Part shown: positions 1 to 11,700 of the stretch, in pieces
How positions within the stretch are numbered: position 1 is the first letter of the stretch
Layout of the letters: the number at the start of each line of letters is the position of its first letter
From: Nematostella vectensis
Taxonomy: Eukaryota > Cnidaria > Anthozoa > Actiniaria > Edwardsiidae
DNA: 64,000 nt
Direction: 5' to 3'
NCBI RefSeq assembly: GCF_932526225.1
Contig: NC_064039.1
Location: 2,380,001 to 2,444,000, forward strand
Notes under the pieces: generated by a model
The model's database searches: none
The model's input: the letters and a program-made list of their open reading frames with translations, nothing else
Told to the model about the DNA's origin: nothing
Program-made: the position numbers and the translations under genes

Positions 1-197
1 GTCAATGCGTAACAATAAAAGGATTAGGTTTCTAAGGTTGGAAGGACACAAGGGAGGGATTGGAACTTCCCAGGAAAGGTATTTTGCTGACTCCTAAGGG
101 ATTAAAACCGGGCAAATTTCCAGGAGCAGGATCCTCTGAAGGTCTCTTTTCTTACGCATTAATGAAATGCGTTATGACCTTGTGTTCAACATTCTAG

Positions 198-3143
198 GAA
201 ACGCGGCACTTTCCAAGAAATTCTAGCCGAACCTAATGTTGACTGGTCAGCAGATAATAATCGCGAGCTTTTGCGCGCGATGATGATGACAGCTTGTGAC
301 GTGGCAGCTATCACGAAACCCTGGGAAATACAGCGAGTGGTAAGTGGGCGTATTAGGTTCGTAATGCAACAATCAAACTCGTCTCCATTCACACCCACTG
401 GAGAAGAAAAGAAAACACGAGATAAGTACCGTTAATAGGGAACCTCAATAAAACGGACACTTTATTTCGCCAAAGTAGCTGTACCACTCAAAAGCAGCTC
501 GGTTGATACGGACACTCCTTATTCGATGAAGATTATTCTTTCTCCAAAAGTGTCATTGTTGTATAGAGTGGGTTTCAATTGTAAAAGATTTATGTGTTGG
601 GAAATTTTTTGCAGGTCGCCGAAATGGTTGCAAGTGAGTTTTTCGATCAGGGGGACTTGGAGAAAGAGAAGCTTAATGCCGAACCGATTGTAAGCACAGC
701 CAACTCTCATACGTACAGCCAACTCTCATACGTACAGCCAACTCTCATACGTACAGCCAACTCTATAATACGTACAGCCAATTATAATACGTACAGCCAA
801 CTCTCATACGTACAGCCAATTCTATAATACGTACAGCCAACTCTCATACGTACAGCCAACTCTCATACGTACAGCCAACTCTCATACGTACAGCCAATTA
901 TAATACGTACAGCCAACTCTCATACGTACAGCCAATTCTATAATACGTACAGCCAACTCTCATACGTACAGCCAACCCTCATACGTACAGCCAACTCTCA
1001 TACGTACAGCCAACTCTCATACGTACAGCCAACTCTATAATACGTACAGCCAACTCTCATACGTACAGCCAACTCTCATACGTACAGCCAACTCATACGT
1101 ACAGCCAATACTATAATACGTACATCCAATTATCATACGTACAGCCAATTCTATAATACGTACATCCAATTCTCATACGTACAGCCAACTCTCATACGTA
1201 CAGCCAATTCTATAATACGTACATCCAATTATCATACGTACAGCCAATTCTATAATACGTACATCCAATTATCATACGTACAGTCAATTCTATAATACGT
1301 ACAGCCAATTTTATAATACGTACATCCAATTATCATACGTACATCCATTTCTCATACGTACATCCATTTCTCATACGTACAGCCAATTCTCATACGTACA
1401 GCCAATTCTCATACGTACAGCCAATTCTCATACGTACAGCCAATTCTCATACGTACAGCCAATTCTCATACGTTCATCCAATTCTCATACGTACATTCAA
1501 TTCTCATCCAATTCCCATACATACAGACAATTACATTTAGCTTTCACACATACAGGCAGCTTTTATATCTACAGCCAACCCTTATACGCACAACCAACTG
1601 TCATGCAGAACCAACGGAAGCTCTCCTTTTCAAGCCCACTTTTTTCATCAAGTCAAATTCTATCTGTCTTTATCTCGCATGTGTATGAGGAAAAAAATGG
1701 AAACAAGTGTTGCATTTTTAAAAATACACTTGTTAGGAAACTCTAAAATTATACCAACCCGCGATTGAAATGTGATAGTCCATTAACAAGACTAGTCGGA
1801 AAGACCCCCAACACACTGAATTTCTACCTTCTTCCCTGTGAAAGAGGTGTGAATTCTGATTCAAGACAAGTTGAGTGTTTTTGGTATTCTTTGGAGTGCA
1901 TGTATGGTGTGATTGACATCTGATTGACATCTTCTCTTCTATTCACCAGCCCATGATGGACAGGAGAAAGAAAAACGAGCTTCCCTCTATGCAAGTTGGT
2001 TTTATCGACTTCATTTGTCTTCCAATCTACGAGGTAAATTTGTGTGCGAACGGGATTGTTGGGCGTGACCAGGGTGTTCACCTAACAAAATTGTTGTGGG
2101 ATGGCATACTTCATACTATTAGTATGAATAGTTGAAATAGTATCCCTCTAACTGAAATACTTTGCGTCTTTTGTGCTTTTCTAGTTGTTCTACAAACTTG
2201 AACCAAGCCTGAAGCCTCTCTTAGACGGATGTCAGTCCAACCGAAGGCACTGGCAGGAGTTAGGAGAGAAAAGCATGGATGATCAGGCAAAAAGTGAGTA
2301 CCGAAACACACTTTACTTCCTACCTTCCATATTCTGCATGCCGCCTCAAAAAATGGAATCTATCACGAGCCTTCTCCAGAATAATTACTTTTAAAAAAAT
2401 GCAATTATTTACACAAGCGGGTTTGAAAATATAGAAGAGGGCTGTTAAGGAGGCCTAGTAAACCATACTTTTATTATTGTTTTTATTGAAAGACAAAATT
2501 ATGTGAAAAATGTTTTAAAAATAACCGTCGGAAAGCGAAGTTTTATCATTGATTTACTAAATTAAATAAAAAATATCGCAATAACTTTCCCAATTTAGCC
2601 GGAGGAAATAAGTGCTTTATTTGACAAATTGACTGACAGAGACACTTAAAGATGGTCAATCGTCTTTGTACATACTAGCACACTAACTCACACTCATAAT
2701 TACTGAATCTATAATACTAGTTTAAGAAGGTGAGTTAGTCTTAGCGACATACGCTATTCAAATATTATTACCCTATGTTTTACCAAGAACGACTATTTTG
2801 TCTTTAAGATTATAGTAACTCACCAATCAAAGAACGAACGAGAGACAAGGACGTCGCGATTCCACAAAAGAAAGAAGAGCCGACAAACGATGAGAGGAAC
2901 GTAAGGCAACAACGGCAAAAGACGAAATCCCCAGAAAACAACAACAGCCGATCACAAAGCAGAAAAACATCACGTGATTCTAGGAAAAGCAGCGGCAGCA
3001 AAAGGTCCGAGAAGAAAACTTCCATCGAGAGAATGAAATCACTCCCGGCGCAAACGAAAGAAGGCAAAGAGAAACCTGAGAAGGTAGGAAAAGAGAAAGG
3101 GAAAAGTAAAGCTCGGCGGTCAAAAATGTGTGCTGTAGTTTAA
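198..3143 (+). CDS. PDE5/6/11-type cyclic nucleotide phosphodiesterase, C-terminal part with CaaX box (5' truncated by window)
   Basis: Hydrolyses cGMP (and perhaps cAMP). Five exons fit in one frame: 198-339, 615-689, 1950-2033, 2185-2293, 2809-3143; the 5' part lies outside the window. Seen: the end of the HD-type catalytic domain, with [42 protein letters not shown] and [12 protein letters not shown], the signature of the PDE5/6/11 group. The last exon encodes about 110 lysine/arginine/serine-rich residues ending [15 protein letters not shown], a polybasic tail plus CaaX box. CaaX prenylation is known for vertebrate PDE6 catalytic subunits and Drosophila PDE6, so membrane anchoring is inferred. 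The last-exon acceptor at 2809 was chosen because the nearer AG (after 2815) gives an early stop. The first complete intron (690-1949) is largely a minisatellite. No convincing polyadenylation signal was seen just after the stop. Which subfamily it belongs to needs the missing GAF domains. Confidence 0.9.
694..1510. repeat. 19/21-bp minisatellite in PDE intron
   Basis: About 40 tandem copies of a 19-bp unit (TCATACGTACAGCCAACTC) interspersed with a 21-bp variant containing TATAATACG. Copies degenerate toward 1510. The array starts four bases after the exon donor at 690. Confidence 0.95.
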
Positions 3144-3552
3144 CAATTGTGGTAGGTAGAAAGTTAAATGTCCTATATAGTGTGCTAGCTCAAAGAACTA
3201 TTAACTATCAGCGCAGGGGCGGATCCTAAATTTATAAAAGGGAGGGATTCAATATATAAATCCTATAGCTTACTTAATTTTTGCTCCTTTGGATTCTCAT
3301 CCGTCCGAAGGAGAGTACCAGCCAATCCCCCACTTTTTTTAGCTCATATAATTATAAGAATCAAATTATCATAATCGAGGAGATGTATGTAAATTGAATT
3401 CGGGCTGTAGGAAGCTTTTCTTTCACCCTAAGACTTTTGCATCTAACGTGAAAATCAATTTGAGTCCCGATAGTCGAGGAGCACATCTGATGTCCGTGAC
3501 CAGTGTTTCAGCCGTTTCTGAACAGGTATTTTTAATTTCAGCTTTGTTGCCC

Positions 3553-3832
3553 TACATAAAGCGTGCCCGTAATAGCAATGTTTAACATAAAGCGTGCCCG
3601 TAATAGCAAGGTTTAACATAAAGCGTGCCCGTAATAGCAAGGTTTAACATAAAGCGTGCCCGTAATAGCAATGTTTAACATAAAGCGTGCCCGTAATAGC
3701 AAGGTTTTACATAAAGCGTGCCCGTAATAGCAATGTTTAACATAAAGCGTGCCCGTAATAGCAAGGTTTAACATAAAGCGTGCCCGTAATAGCAAGGTTT
3801 AACATAAAGCGTGCCCGTAATAGCAAGGTTTA
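3553..3832. repeat. 31-bp tandem repeat, about 9 copies
   Basis: Unit begins GTTTAACATAAAGCGTGCCC and continues with CGTAATAGCAA. Copies are nearly identical. It is intergenic between the PDE gene and the 3' end of the minus-strand giant locus. The open frames read through it on both strands are repeat artefacts. Confidence 0.95.
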
Positions 3833-3899
3833 GTAATTGTGAGTGCCCATGATTGCGGGGTTTTCCGTTATTTTGATTGCCCTTAATTGCGAAAATTAA

Positions 3900-4256
3900 A
3901 ACTTTTATTGACCGTAATTGCAATGTTCCGTAATTGTGAGTGCCTGAAATTCAAGGCCCTATATTTTTGAGTGCCCGTAATATCGAGGTTCCGTAATTGT
4001 GAGTGCCTGAAATTCAAGGCCCTATATTTTTGAGTGCCCGTAATACCGAGGTTCCGTAATTGTGAGTGCCTGAAATTCAAGGCCCTATATTTTTGAGTGC
4101 CCGTAATATCGAGGTTCCGTAATTGTGAGTGCCTGAAATTCAAGGCCCTATATTTTTGAGTGCCCGTAATATCAAGGTTCCGTAATTGTGAGTGCCTGAA
4201 ATTCAAGGCCCTATATTTTTGAGTGCCCGTAATATCGAGGTTCCGTAATTGTGAGA
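3900..4256. repeat. 63-bp tandem repeat, about 5 copies
   Basis: Each 63-bp unit carries GTGAGTGCCTGAAATTCAAG and TTGAGTGCCCGTAATATCGA. It shares the core GCCCGTAAT with the 31-bp array just upstream, so both may have grown from the same seed. Confidence 0.9.
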
Positions 4257-4894
4257 GTCTGTATAAGCGGGGTGTTTGCGAGGCAAGGGTTGATGTAATT
4301 TTAATGGCGAAAAAATTTTGTTTTATATTGTGTTTATCATTTTTCTTTTGATAGTCTTTTTTATCCATTTAAATCCTCAATTTTTTATCAATTGTTATGT
4401 TATTGAATGTATTTTGGAACGTCGTTCAAAATGACTAATTTTTAATATATAACGGTAAACCTATGTATACAATGTATAAAGTCTACTAAATTATTACTTA
4501 TATTATATACCAGGGCAGTGCAAAATTTTTAACAGATTTGTGAATTATTTTTCTACAAAATTGAGAAAAGATAGCCCTGAATTATATATATGTGTAAATA
4601 AAAGTACATGTAAGGTGTCAATTAATTTTTCCTCAAATTAGTTCATTTATGAACAAAGTATCAGCTTCTGTGTAACTCGAGGCAATTTGATGAATATAAA
4701 AACCGTCGCAAAAACATAACACGGTGCAATTTTTCTCGCAATATTGCGAAAGAAGAAGACAATTCCTGTTCCAGCCCTCCCGCACATTGGTGTTAGCATA
4801 AGAGAAAGCGCTGTGCGTGTTTTCTTAGAAAATGCAGTCAAGTTAGGTGTAATCCGAGCTGCTAGCCCGTGGCGCACAAAAAGATTCCGACGCG

Positions 4895-5425
4895 TTAGCC
4901 GATACGTGCCCTACTAATGCCGATACGTGCCCTACTAGTGTCGATACGTGCCCTACTAGTGTCGATACGTGCCCAACTAGTGTCGATACGTGCCCTACTA
5001 GTGTCGATACGTGCCCTACTAGTGTCGATACGTGCCCAACTAGTGTCGATACGTGCCCTACTAGTGTCGATACGTGCCCTACTAGTGTCGATACGTGCCC
5101 TACTAGTGTCGAGGGGGATTGATGAAGGACTAACAGACGGCGTTAGCCGATACGTGCCCTACTAGTGTCGATACGTGCCCTACTAGTGTCGATACGTGCC
5201 CTACTATTGTCGATACGTGCCCTACTATTGTCGATGCATATCCTACTAGTGTCGAGGGGGATTGATGAAGGACTAACAGACGGCGTTAGCCGATACGTGC
5301 CCTACTAGTGTCGATACGTGCCCTACTAGTGTCGGTACGTGCCCTACTAGTGTCGATACGTGCCCTACTAGTGTCGATACGTGCCCTACTAGTGTCGATA
5401 CGTGCCCTACTAGTGTCGAGGGGGA
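4895..5425. repeat. 21-bp minisatellite with higher-order structure
   Basis: About 20 copies of CGATACGTGCCCTACTAGTG plus T. Runs of the unit are interrupted by an about 40-bp spacer (GAGGGGGATTGATGAAGGAC...), at 5111, 5254 and 5419, so the array is a three-fold higher-order repeat. Confidence 0.95.
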
Positions 5426-5429
5426 TTGA

Positions 5430-6060
5430 TGAAGGACTAACAGACGGTATAGGTGGAGGTACCGGTTTATTCCTCTCGACAACGATGTTGTACAAGACTC
5501 ACAACGTGAGAGAAACACAAATATAATATTAAGATAACCGGAATAAAACGTTTCCCTTTTTATTTGCTCTACATACATTCTGTTTGCGATCCAGCAGTGT
5601 AGGTTGTTTTTCTTCCACGACGTGTATTTTTAAACTTATTTTGTTTGAATTGGACCACAAGGGCAAACCACGTCTGCGCCAAAATTGTATAGTTTAGTTA
5701 ACTATAGTTGTCAGTTTATGGGTTAAATATGACAAGTTTCCTTTTGATTATAGGGCCGATATTTAACTTTGGCATCGGGAGTTCACACGCAATGAATCTC
5801 TCTTTTACCTTTTCTCCGATCCGAAACATTACCTGAGACACCTAAGTGCAGTTATTTCTAAGACTTATCGCGTGATGGTGTTCTTTAGGTCCAGAGGGGC
5901 GAAATACAAGAATGAAGAAATACTCGATAAATTAGTTGTTTAGGTACTGGGATAGACAACCTGTCGCCTCCTATTATTCTTACACACGGCTCCAGGTTTT
6001 TTCGGTTTTCCTGGAGCATTATAGAGAGAGATGTCAAAACGGTGGTATTTTCCCGATACC
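5430..6060. other. Unassigned intergenic stretch
   Basis: No open frame with a recognisable protein, no RNA gene and no clear repeat was seen here. Confidence 0.5.
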
Positions 6061-6084
6061 ACATTATTTACCAAATTTTTGTAA

Positions 6085-6425
6085 GAATCAGATCTCTTTA
6101 TTTTCGCGATTTTGGGATAATAAAACCAAGCAAAACAAATGGGATTAAAATGTGCTGTAATCATCAAAACTGAAACAATGTGTGGAATGATGCGTGGGGT
6201 AAATTTAGACTCATAAAAATCTACCGTACTATATGTACATTAGATGACTAAATAGACAAAGTGTTTCCATTAAACGGCCAATATTCCCCCAAAGGCTTCT
6301 TGTGTACTCACTTAATTTTCGCGCATCCTAATTTGCGCGACACTTAATTTTCGCGAATCTTTAAAAATCGCGAAACTCGCAATATTAAAGTGACGCGAAA
6401 ATTAAGTGTAATAAGGTATATAACA
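6085..6425. mobile_element. MITE-like element, copy A (ATTTTCGCGA family)
   Basis: Shares long blocks with 11178-11585: TTTATTTTCGCGATTTTGGG, a TATGTACATTAGATGACTAA block, and a right end of repeated TTTTCGCG motifs finishing AAGTGTAATAAGGTATATAA. Ends carry inverted ATTTTCGCG-type motifs. The left end of this copy looks degraded. No coding capacity. Confidence 0.7.
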
Positions 6426-6486
6426 TTCAGTACCTGGTTTTTTATTGGACAGAAAGCGGAGGGCCCAGGGACCTTACGTCTCCTAT

Positions 6487-7165
6487 AGAAGTCTCGATGT
6501 CTATATTTAAAATGACACACGAACTCCTTCATGTTTATCATTGTTATTGGCGACAATGGTGCTCCCCAAATCTCGATATCTCGCTGTCTATATTTACAAT
6601 GACACACGAACTCATTCATGTTTATCATTGTTTTGGCGACGATGGTGTTCGGCAAATCTCGATTTCTATATTTACAAAAACACACGAACTCCTTCATGTT
6701 TATCATTGTTATTGGCGACAATGGTGTTCCCCAAATCTCGATATCTCGATGTCAATATTCACAAAAACACACGAACTCTTTCATGTTTATCATTGTTATT
6801 GGCGACAATGGTGTTCCCAAATCTCGATATCTCGATGTCTATGTTTACAATTACAAACGAACTCATTCATGTTTATCATTGTTTTGGCGACGATGGTGTA
6901 ACCCAACAAAGTCTTGATACTCTATTTATAATGCCACACGAGCTCGCACTGTTTATTGTTGTTATTGGCTATAATGGTGTAACCCAAATATTGTTATCTT
7001 GTTTACTTACAATGCCACACGATGTCATTCTTGTTTATCGTTGTTCTTGGCGACAATGGTGTACCCGAAATCTTGATATCTTGCCTGGCGACAATGGTGT
7101 ACCCGAAATCTTGATATCTTGCCTAGCGACAATGGTGTACCCGAAATCTTGATATCTTGCCTATT
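6487..7165. repeat. About 81-87-bp tandem repeat, then about 38-bp subrepeat
   Basis: Around seven diverged units containing ACACACGAACTC, TTCATGTTTATCATTGTT and GGCGACAATGGTGT. From about 7050 a 38-bp unit (GGCGACAATGGTGTACCCGA...) is repeated three times. All three plus-strand frames stay open in parts, which is typical of an array and not of a gene. Confidence 0.9.
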
Positions 7166-7169
7166 AATG

Positions 7170-8440
7170 ATTGGCCTCCAACAGAGACATCCTCCGTGTG
7201 TGTTGTAATAACTAGTTTAACGTCCTATTAACATTATTGGAGAGAACAGCGGTCCCTTTATGTATTGGTTTCAAAGGCCTTGTCAAGAGTCTCGACGTAA
7301 GAAATACCGGGACTCCATAACGTCATCCCCAGACGTCTCTTTGCTGGGCACTCATATTTCCCCCCTCAACTTGTCAGATTTTCGACTTTCCGCCATTTTA
7401 GATCCGAATTAGAAAAGCAAACCGAGACTAGCTTGGGGAAGAGAAGACTAGTGCAATTGTAGCTGTTGATGAAGTGGCAGCCCCGTACATCTCAAGAGCT
7501 CGTTACGTTTTCTATAGCAAGAGCCAAGGTGCTTGTCTTTTGTGGCCTTTGGTTCCTTGCATCTTAAGATGCTTAGTCTGGCTTCTGTGTGCCATTGTAA
7601 CGTGTGTATTTTTTTTTTTTTTTTTTGCAAATCATACACGATGCCACTCATGCGTGAAATATTTTCTAATGCTTTTTTGAGACATGAGAAAAATCATGTA
7701 GTACAGCGACCACGATGTCGGGCTAAGAAGCCCTGGTTCGTTGAACCGTCGTCATTGACGTGACACACACCATCGTATTGCTTCTGACTGTTAGTGAATC
7801 CTGTATAATGCAAAAAGATGCAGACAGGTATGGTCACGGACCATTCCGTAAGAGGCAACGAGGTTCAACAATTCAAAATGGAAAGGGGGCAAGCTCCCTT
7901 TCTCGGTCTTTGATAGGCTTGACCGTTCTTTGCATGAAGGTTCTTTGTGTATAAAAATGTTTCCCAGGGCCATAAGGACTACCTCATTCCGCTCAATTTG
8001 ATGGACGAAAATGTCAATTTGAGTAAAAATTAAGTAACACTTACAATTGCTTGCTGTTCTTTTGAGATATCTAAGAAATACGCTAATATCTCACAGAAGA
8101 CCTTGCATTGTACATTCAACAAAATATTTGAAATGGCTTTGTAATCAGTCATTTTGGATTGGGATGTTTTAAGAATATACCAACACAACGAATGGGCCGA
8201 AAATCAGCCTGAAAAATGGGGGGTGAACAACAAACTTCAAAATTGCGTTCAAAATCGCCATACTAATGAACTTGAAAAGGAAAAAAAGGGGAACAACATT
8301 GGGGGTCATGAGCTATAAATGATGAAAATTGAATAAAAACAAACAAACAAAAAATGCTCCCTTCAAAATTGAGTAGGGCAACGTAGGAAAGGGAGAGGAC
8401 CCTGGAAACGAGGTTGGGACAAGGTAGTCTTCGTGGTGGT
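7170..8440. other. Unassigned intergenic stretch
   Basis: Contains a T tract (7609-7626) and AT-rich sequence. It lies downstream of the giant locus stop codon and should include its 3' UTR. I could not identify a convincing AATAAA on the minus strand. Confidence 0.5.
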
Positions 8441-8445
8441 GGGCA

Positions 8446-8744
8446 TCAGTTATAAGTAATCTGGTCAAACAGTAGAGGTTCGTAGTGAACAGCTCCTGCT
8501 TTCGTCACCAAATCATCTGCGCTCTCGTGCCTTGTGGAGTTATTGATCTCGCAAAGAGCGCCGTCTTCGAAGTAATTTATGGACTGACACCTGGAATCGA
8601 GGGAGCAATATGTAACGCAATCACCCTCCGTGACGTCCTGCTCTGTGGCTACCACGTGACCTTGTAATGCATAGCCGTGATTGGTTTGCGGTGCGTACTG
8701 TGACATCATAATAACGTTACCATTGTTTTTCTTCTTGGGAAAAT
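8446..8744 (-). other. E46: PAN/apple domain and stop codon
   Basis: Last exon: YAPQTNHGYALQGHVVATEQ, DCVTYCSLDSRCQSINYF, LCEINNSTRHESADDLV, GAVHYE, then TGA. This is a typical cnidarian PAN pattern with paired cysteines. Finding PAN at the very C-terminus is less common than at the N-terminus in the proteins I know. Confidence 0.87.
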
Positions 8745-11700
8745 CTAGAAAAGTCATGCAACAAAATGCGGTTATGACAGGAGAAGCGCTGATGTTTACA
8801 TGGGGTAGTGGATGGGTTGGAACAATTGGAATCATTGTCTTCTAGGATGTACGATGTGTGACGATTTTTTTACTGTAAAAGAATGCAAAAGAGTTTAAGA
8901 AGCAAACTAAATTTACTTGAATCACTGCGAAATTCAATCCATTATCCAAAAACCGGCTACATCTTATTATTCAATGGATAGTGATATTCTTTTAATCGCG
9001 CGTTCGGATCCAGTGCCTAATAGCATGCCCGCATCACGAGATGGCCTTAGAGAGGGGGGGGGGGGGGGGGCTATTTGCTCGTGTAGACCCAGGGCTGGTA
9101 CCCGACAGCTTCATATCAAGACACAAGCTCCTCCTGTCTTCTCGCTTAGCTCTCCAGAATGAAAGGTTAAGAGCAGGAACCCTAACAGAAGCTAGCTTTC
9201 CGTCTAATTGGGAGTAGAAATACGGAGCGTATTTAGATCGATCGGAAAATGCATTTACCTGCACAATATTTGGCATTGATTGTAAAGTTGACACTAGGTA
9301 GTTTGTATACGTAGTATCCAAGGCAACCGCGAACCATGATTGACACTTGATAATGGCAGCAATCACCATCCCAGTGGAAGCACACCGTCCTCTGTACCAC
9401 ACCATCGCGGGCGTCTGGGTGAGGTTGCGTCATCCAGCCAGTAGCCTTAGTAGAGCATCGATTAATCGGGATGCACGACTCGGGGATCTATTAGTAGAGA
9501 ATCAGATAACTAAGTATTGTTTTGCTGCGGTTTTTAATTAACATCCCGCAAACTCTCGCTGACGATTTTCATTGGCCAACGCTGAGATTGTTCCCAACCA
9601 ACCCACCTATCCGTAATGTGTCGATCAAAGCACCAATTAATGTATTACAGTTTAGCAGTTGAAAAGTTTTGATGAGAATTCGCAGAAAATTGAAGTAAAG
9701 TCAGTCGGTGAGTCGGTCAGTGATCTGATGGCACAGATATAGCAAAGAAAATAACACTAACCTGCATTGGTGAGAGATCGTCCATTTGAAATTTGCGCCA
9801 TTTTGCGAAATCCATTCCACGGTCATGTTCATTAGTGCCAGAATGAAAAACTCCTCTCGTGGTTACTTGGACGTTTTTGTGCGCTTTGCACATGGCAAAA
9901 TGACCTACATAACAACAAGGGAGAAGGTGAAGACAGATAGGTGGGCAGGCAGTTACAACGAAGTCCAACAGGAAACAGGTAGAAGTCAGAGCCGTGTTTG
10001 CTCGCGTTATTTTGGGCATATTTAGAGCCCAATATTTTCAAACATATTTACATGAAAGCCACGAAACAAAGTAAACAGACAATACTTACTACGGAGCTCA
10101 ACAGGAAACTGGTAGAAGTCAGAGCCGTGTTTGTTCGACACAATGCACTCCCATGTCAAATTTGCAAACGTCTTGTCCATTACTGGTGTCCGGAAGTGAC
10201 TACTCGTGCTGTTTTGGTACACTTTGCCATTCAGTACCCAGGCCACATCTGGCACAGGGAACCCGTAGTGCTCAGGGCAGGTTAGATTGATTGATTGGTT
10301 GAACGGCTTAAGATCGTAGATAATAATCATTTCAGGTGGCGGTCTATTGGGAATTATTGCTGTTGGCATAGATTGTCAAAGTTTGAAATATGCACAATGC
10401 GCGCGCAAGTTCTTACCCATAATAAACCAGGTACAGGGGAAGATCCCCGGGAATCCAGAATTCCCCCTTCCCCACCCACACACATTTTACAAGAAAGAGA
10501 TAAAATTTCTTTACAAGGTTATGGATATGCCTGATGATGAAACCCAATATAGTACTAAGGATAAAAATTGCTTTTCCAAAAAATAGTCCAATCTTAGTTA
10601 TCTATGACCCCACCCGTCCGACCTGACTCTACCAAGTACCTGTTTCATGGCGACATGGTTGCAAGTCAACTTAAAGTGGAAATGTCTACACATTCCTTTA
10701 ACAAAAAAAAGTCTTTTGAATAGGGTAAAAAGCTTAGCTGTCAGTAACAGGCAAATTTTCAACTCCCAAAAATACTAAGGACAGAATTAAAAGCCTGAAG
10801 CAATTTGCCAGACCCTCTCGGCCATAAAGGTTTCCGAGTAACCCCTGGCAACCCTTGTGTATGTAAAGGGTTATTCACAGGGTGACATTCGCGAACCTTT
10901 GCCTTCTGAGTACACCTCAACCTCGCACAGGGTGAGTATCACCCAAGATCCAACGAGACGCACGTTCACGTAGCGTCCTGCTCTTCTCGGCTTGCAGTAG
11001 ATGGATAGCTTATGTAGTCCGGCCAAGGAAAACATGTCTCCGCAGCGAGGGTTGGCGTTACCATTATCAGTCAGATCATCGCCTTGTGGGGAAAACCAAC
11101 AAAATGTCCAGTTATTTAGGCATAAACAGCTTCAATTTGGATTATGGACTATGATTATGAAGTCGGGTTCTCTGATCATGACGTTATATACCTTACTATA
11201 CTTGAGATGGCGATATTTCGCGACACCTTATTTTCGCGATTTTCCTATTTTCGTAAAAAACAGATCACTTTATTTTCGCGATTTTGGGATAATACAATCA
11301 AGCAAAACAAGTGGAATCAAAATGTGCTGTAAAACTGAAACAATTTGTAACAAAAAGGTGCGTAGGCTATATTTAGTTTTAGGCTATATTTACTATATGT
11401 ACATTAGATGACTAAATAGTCAAAGCTTATTAAACGCCAATATTCCCCCAAGGGCTGACATGTGTACGCACTTAATATTCACGCATCCCAATATACGCGA
11501 CAATTTATTTTCGCGTCACTTTATTTTCGCGAATCTTTTAAAATCGCGAAATTCGCGAAACGTGAAAATTAAGTGTAATAACTAGGTAGTCTGTCTAACA
11601 CTCATCAACTCTGATCTTAGCGGTACTTAGTCTTTCAAAACACTCACCAACTCTGATCTCGGCGGTATGAATTCTGTCTCATACCACTCACCAACTCTGA

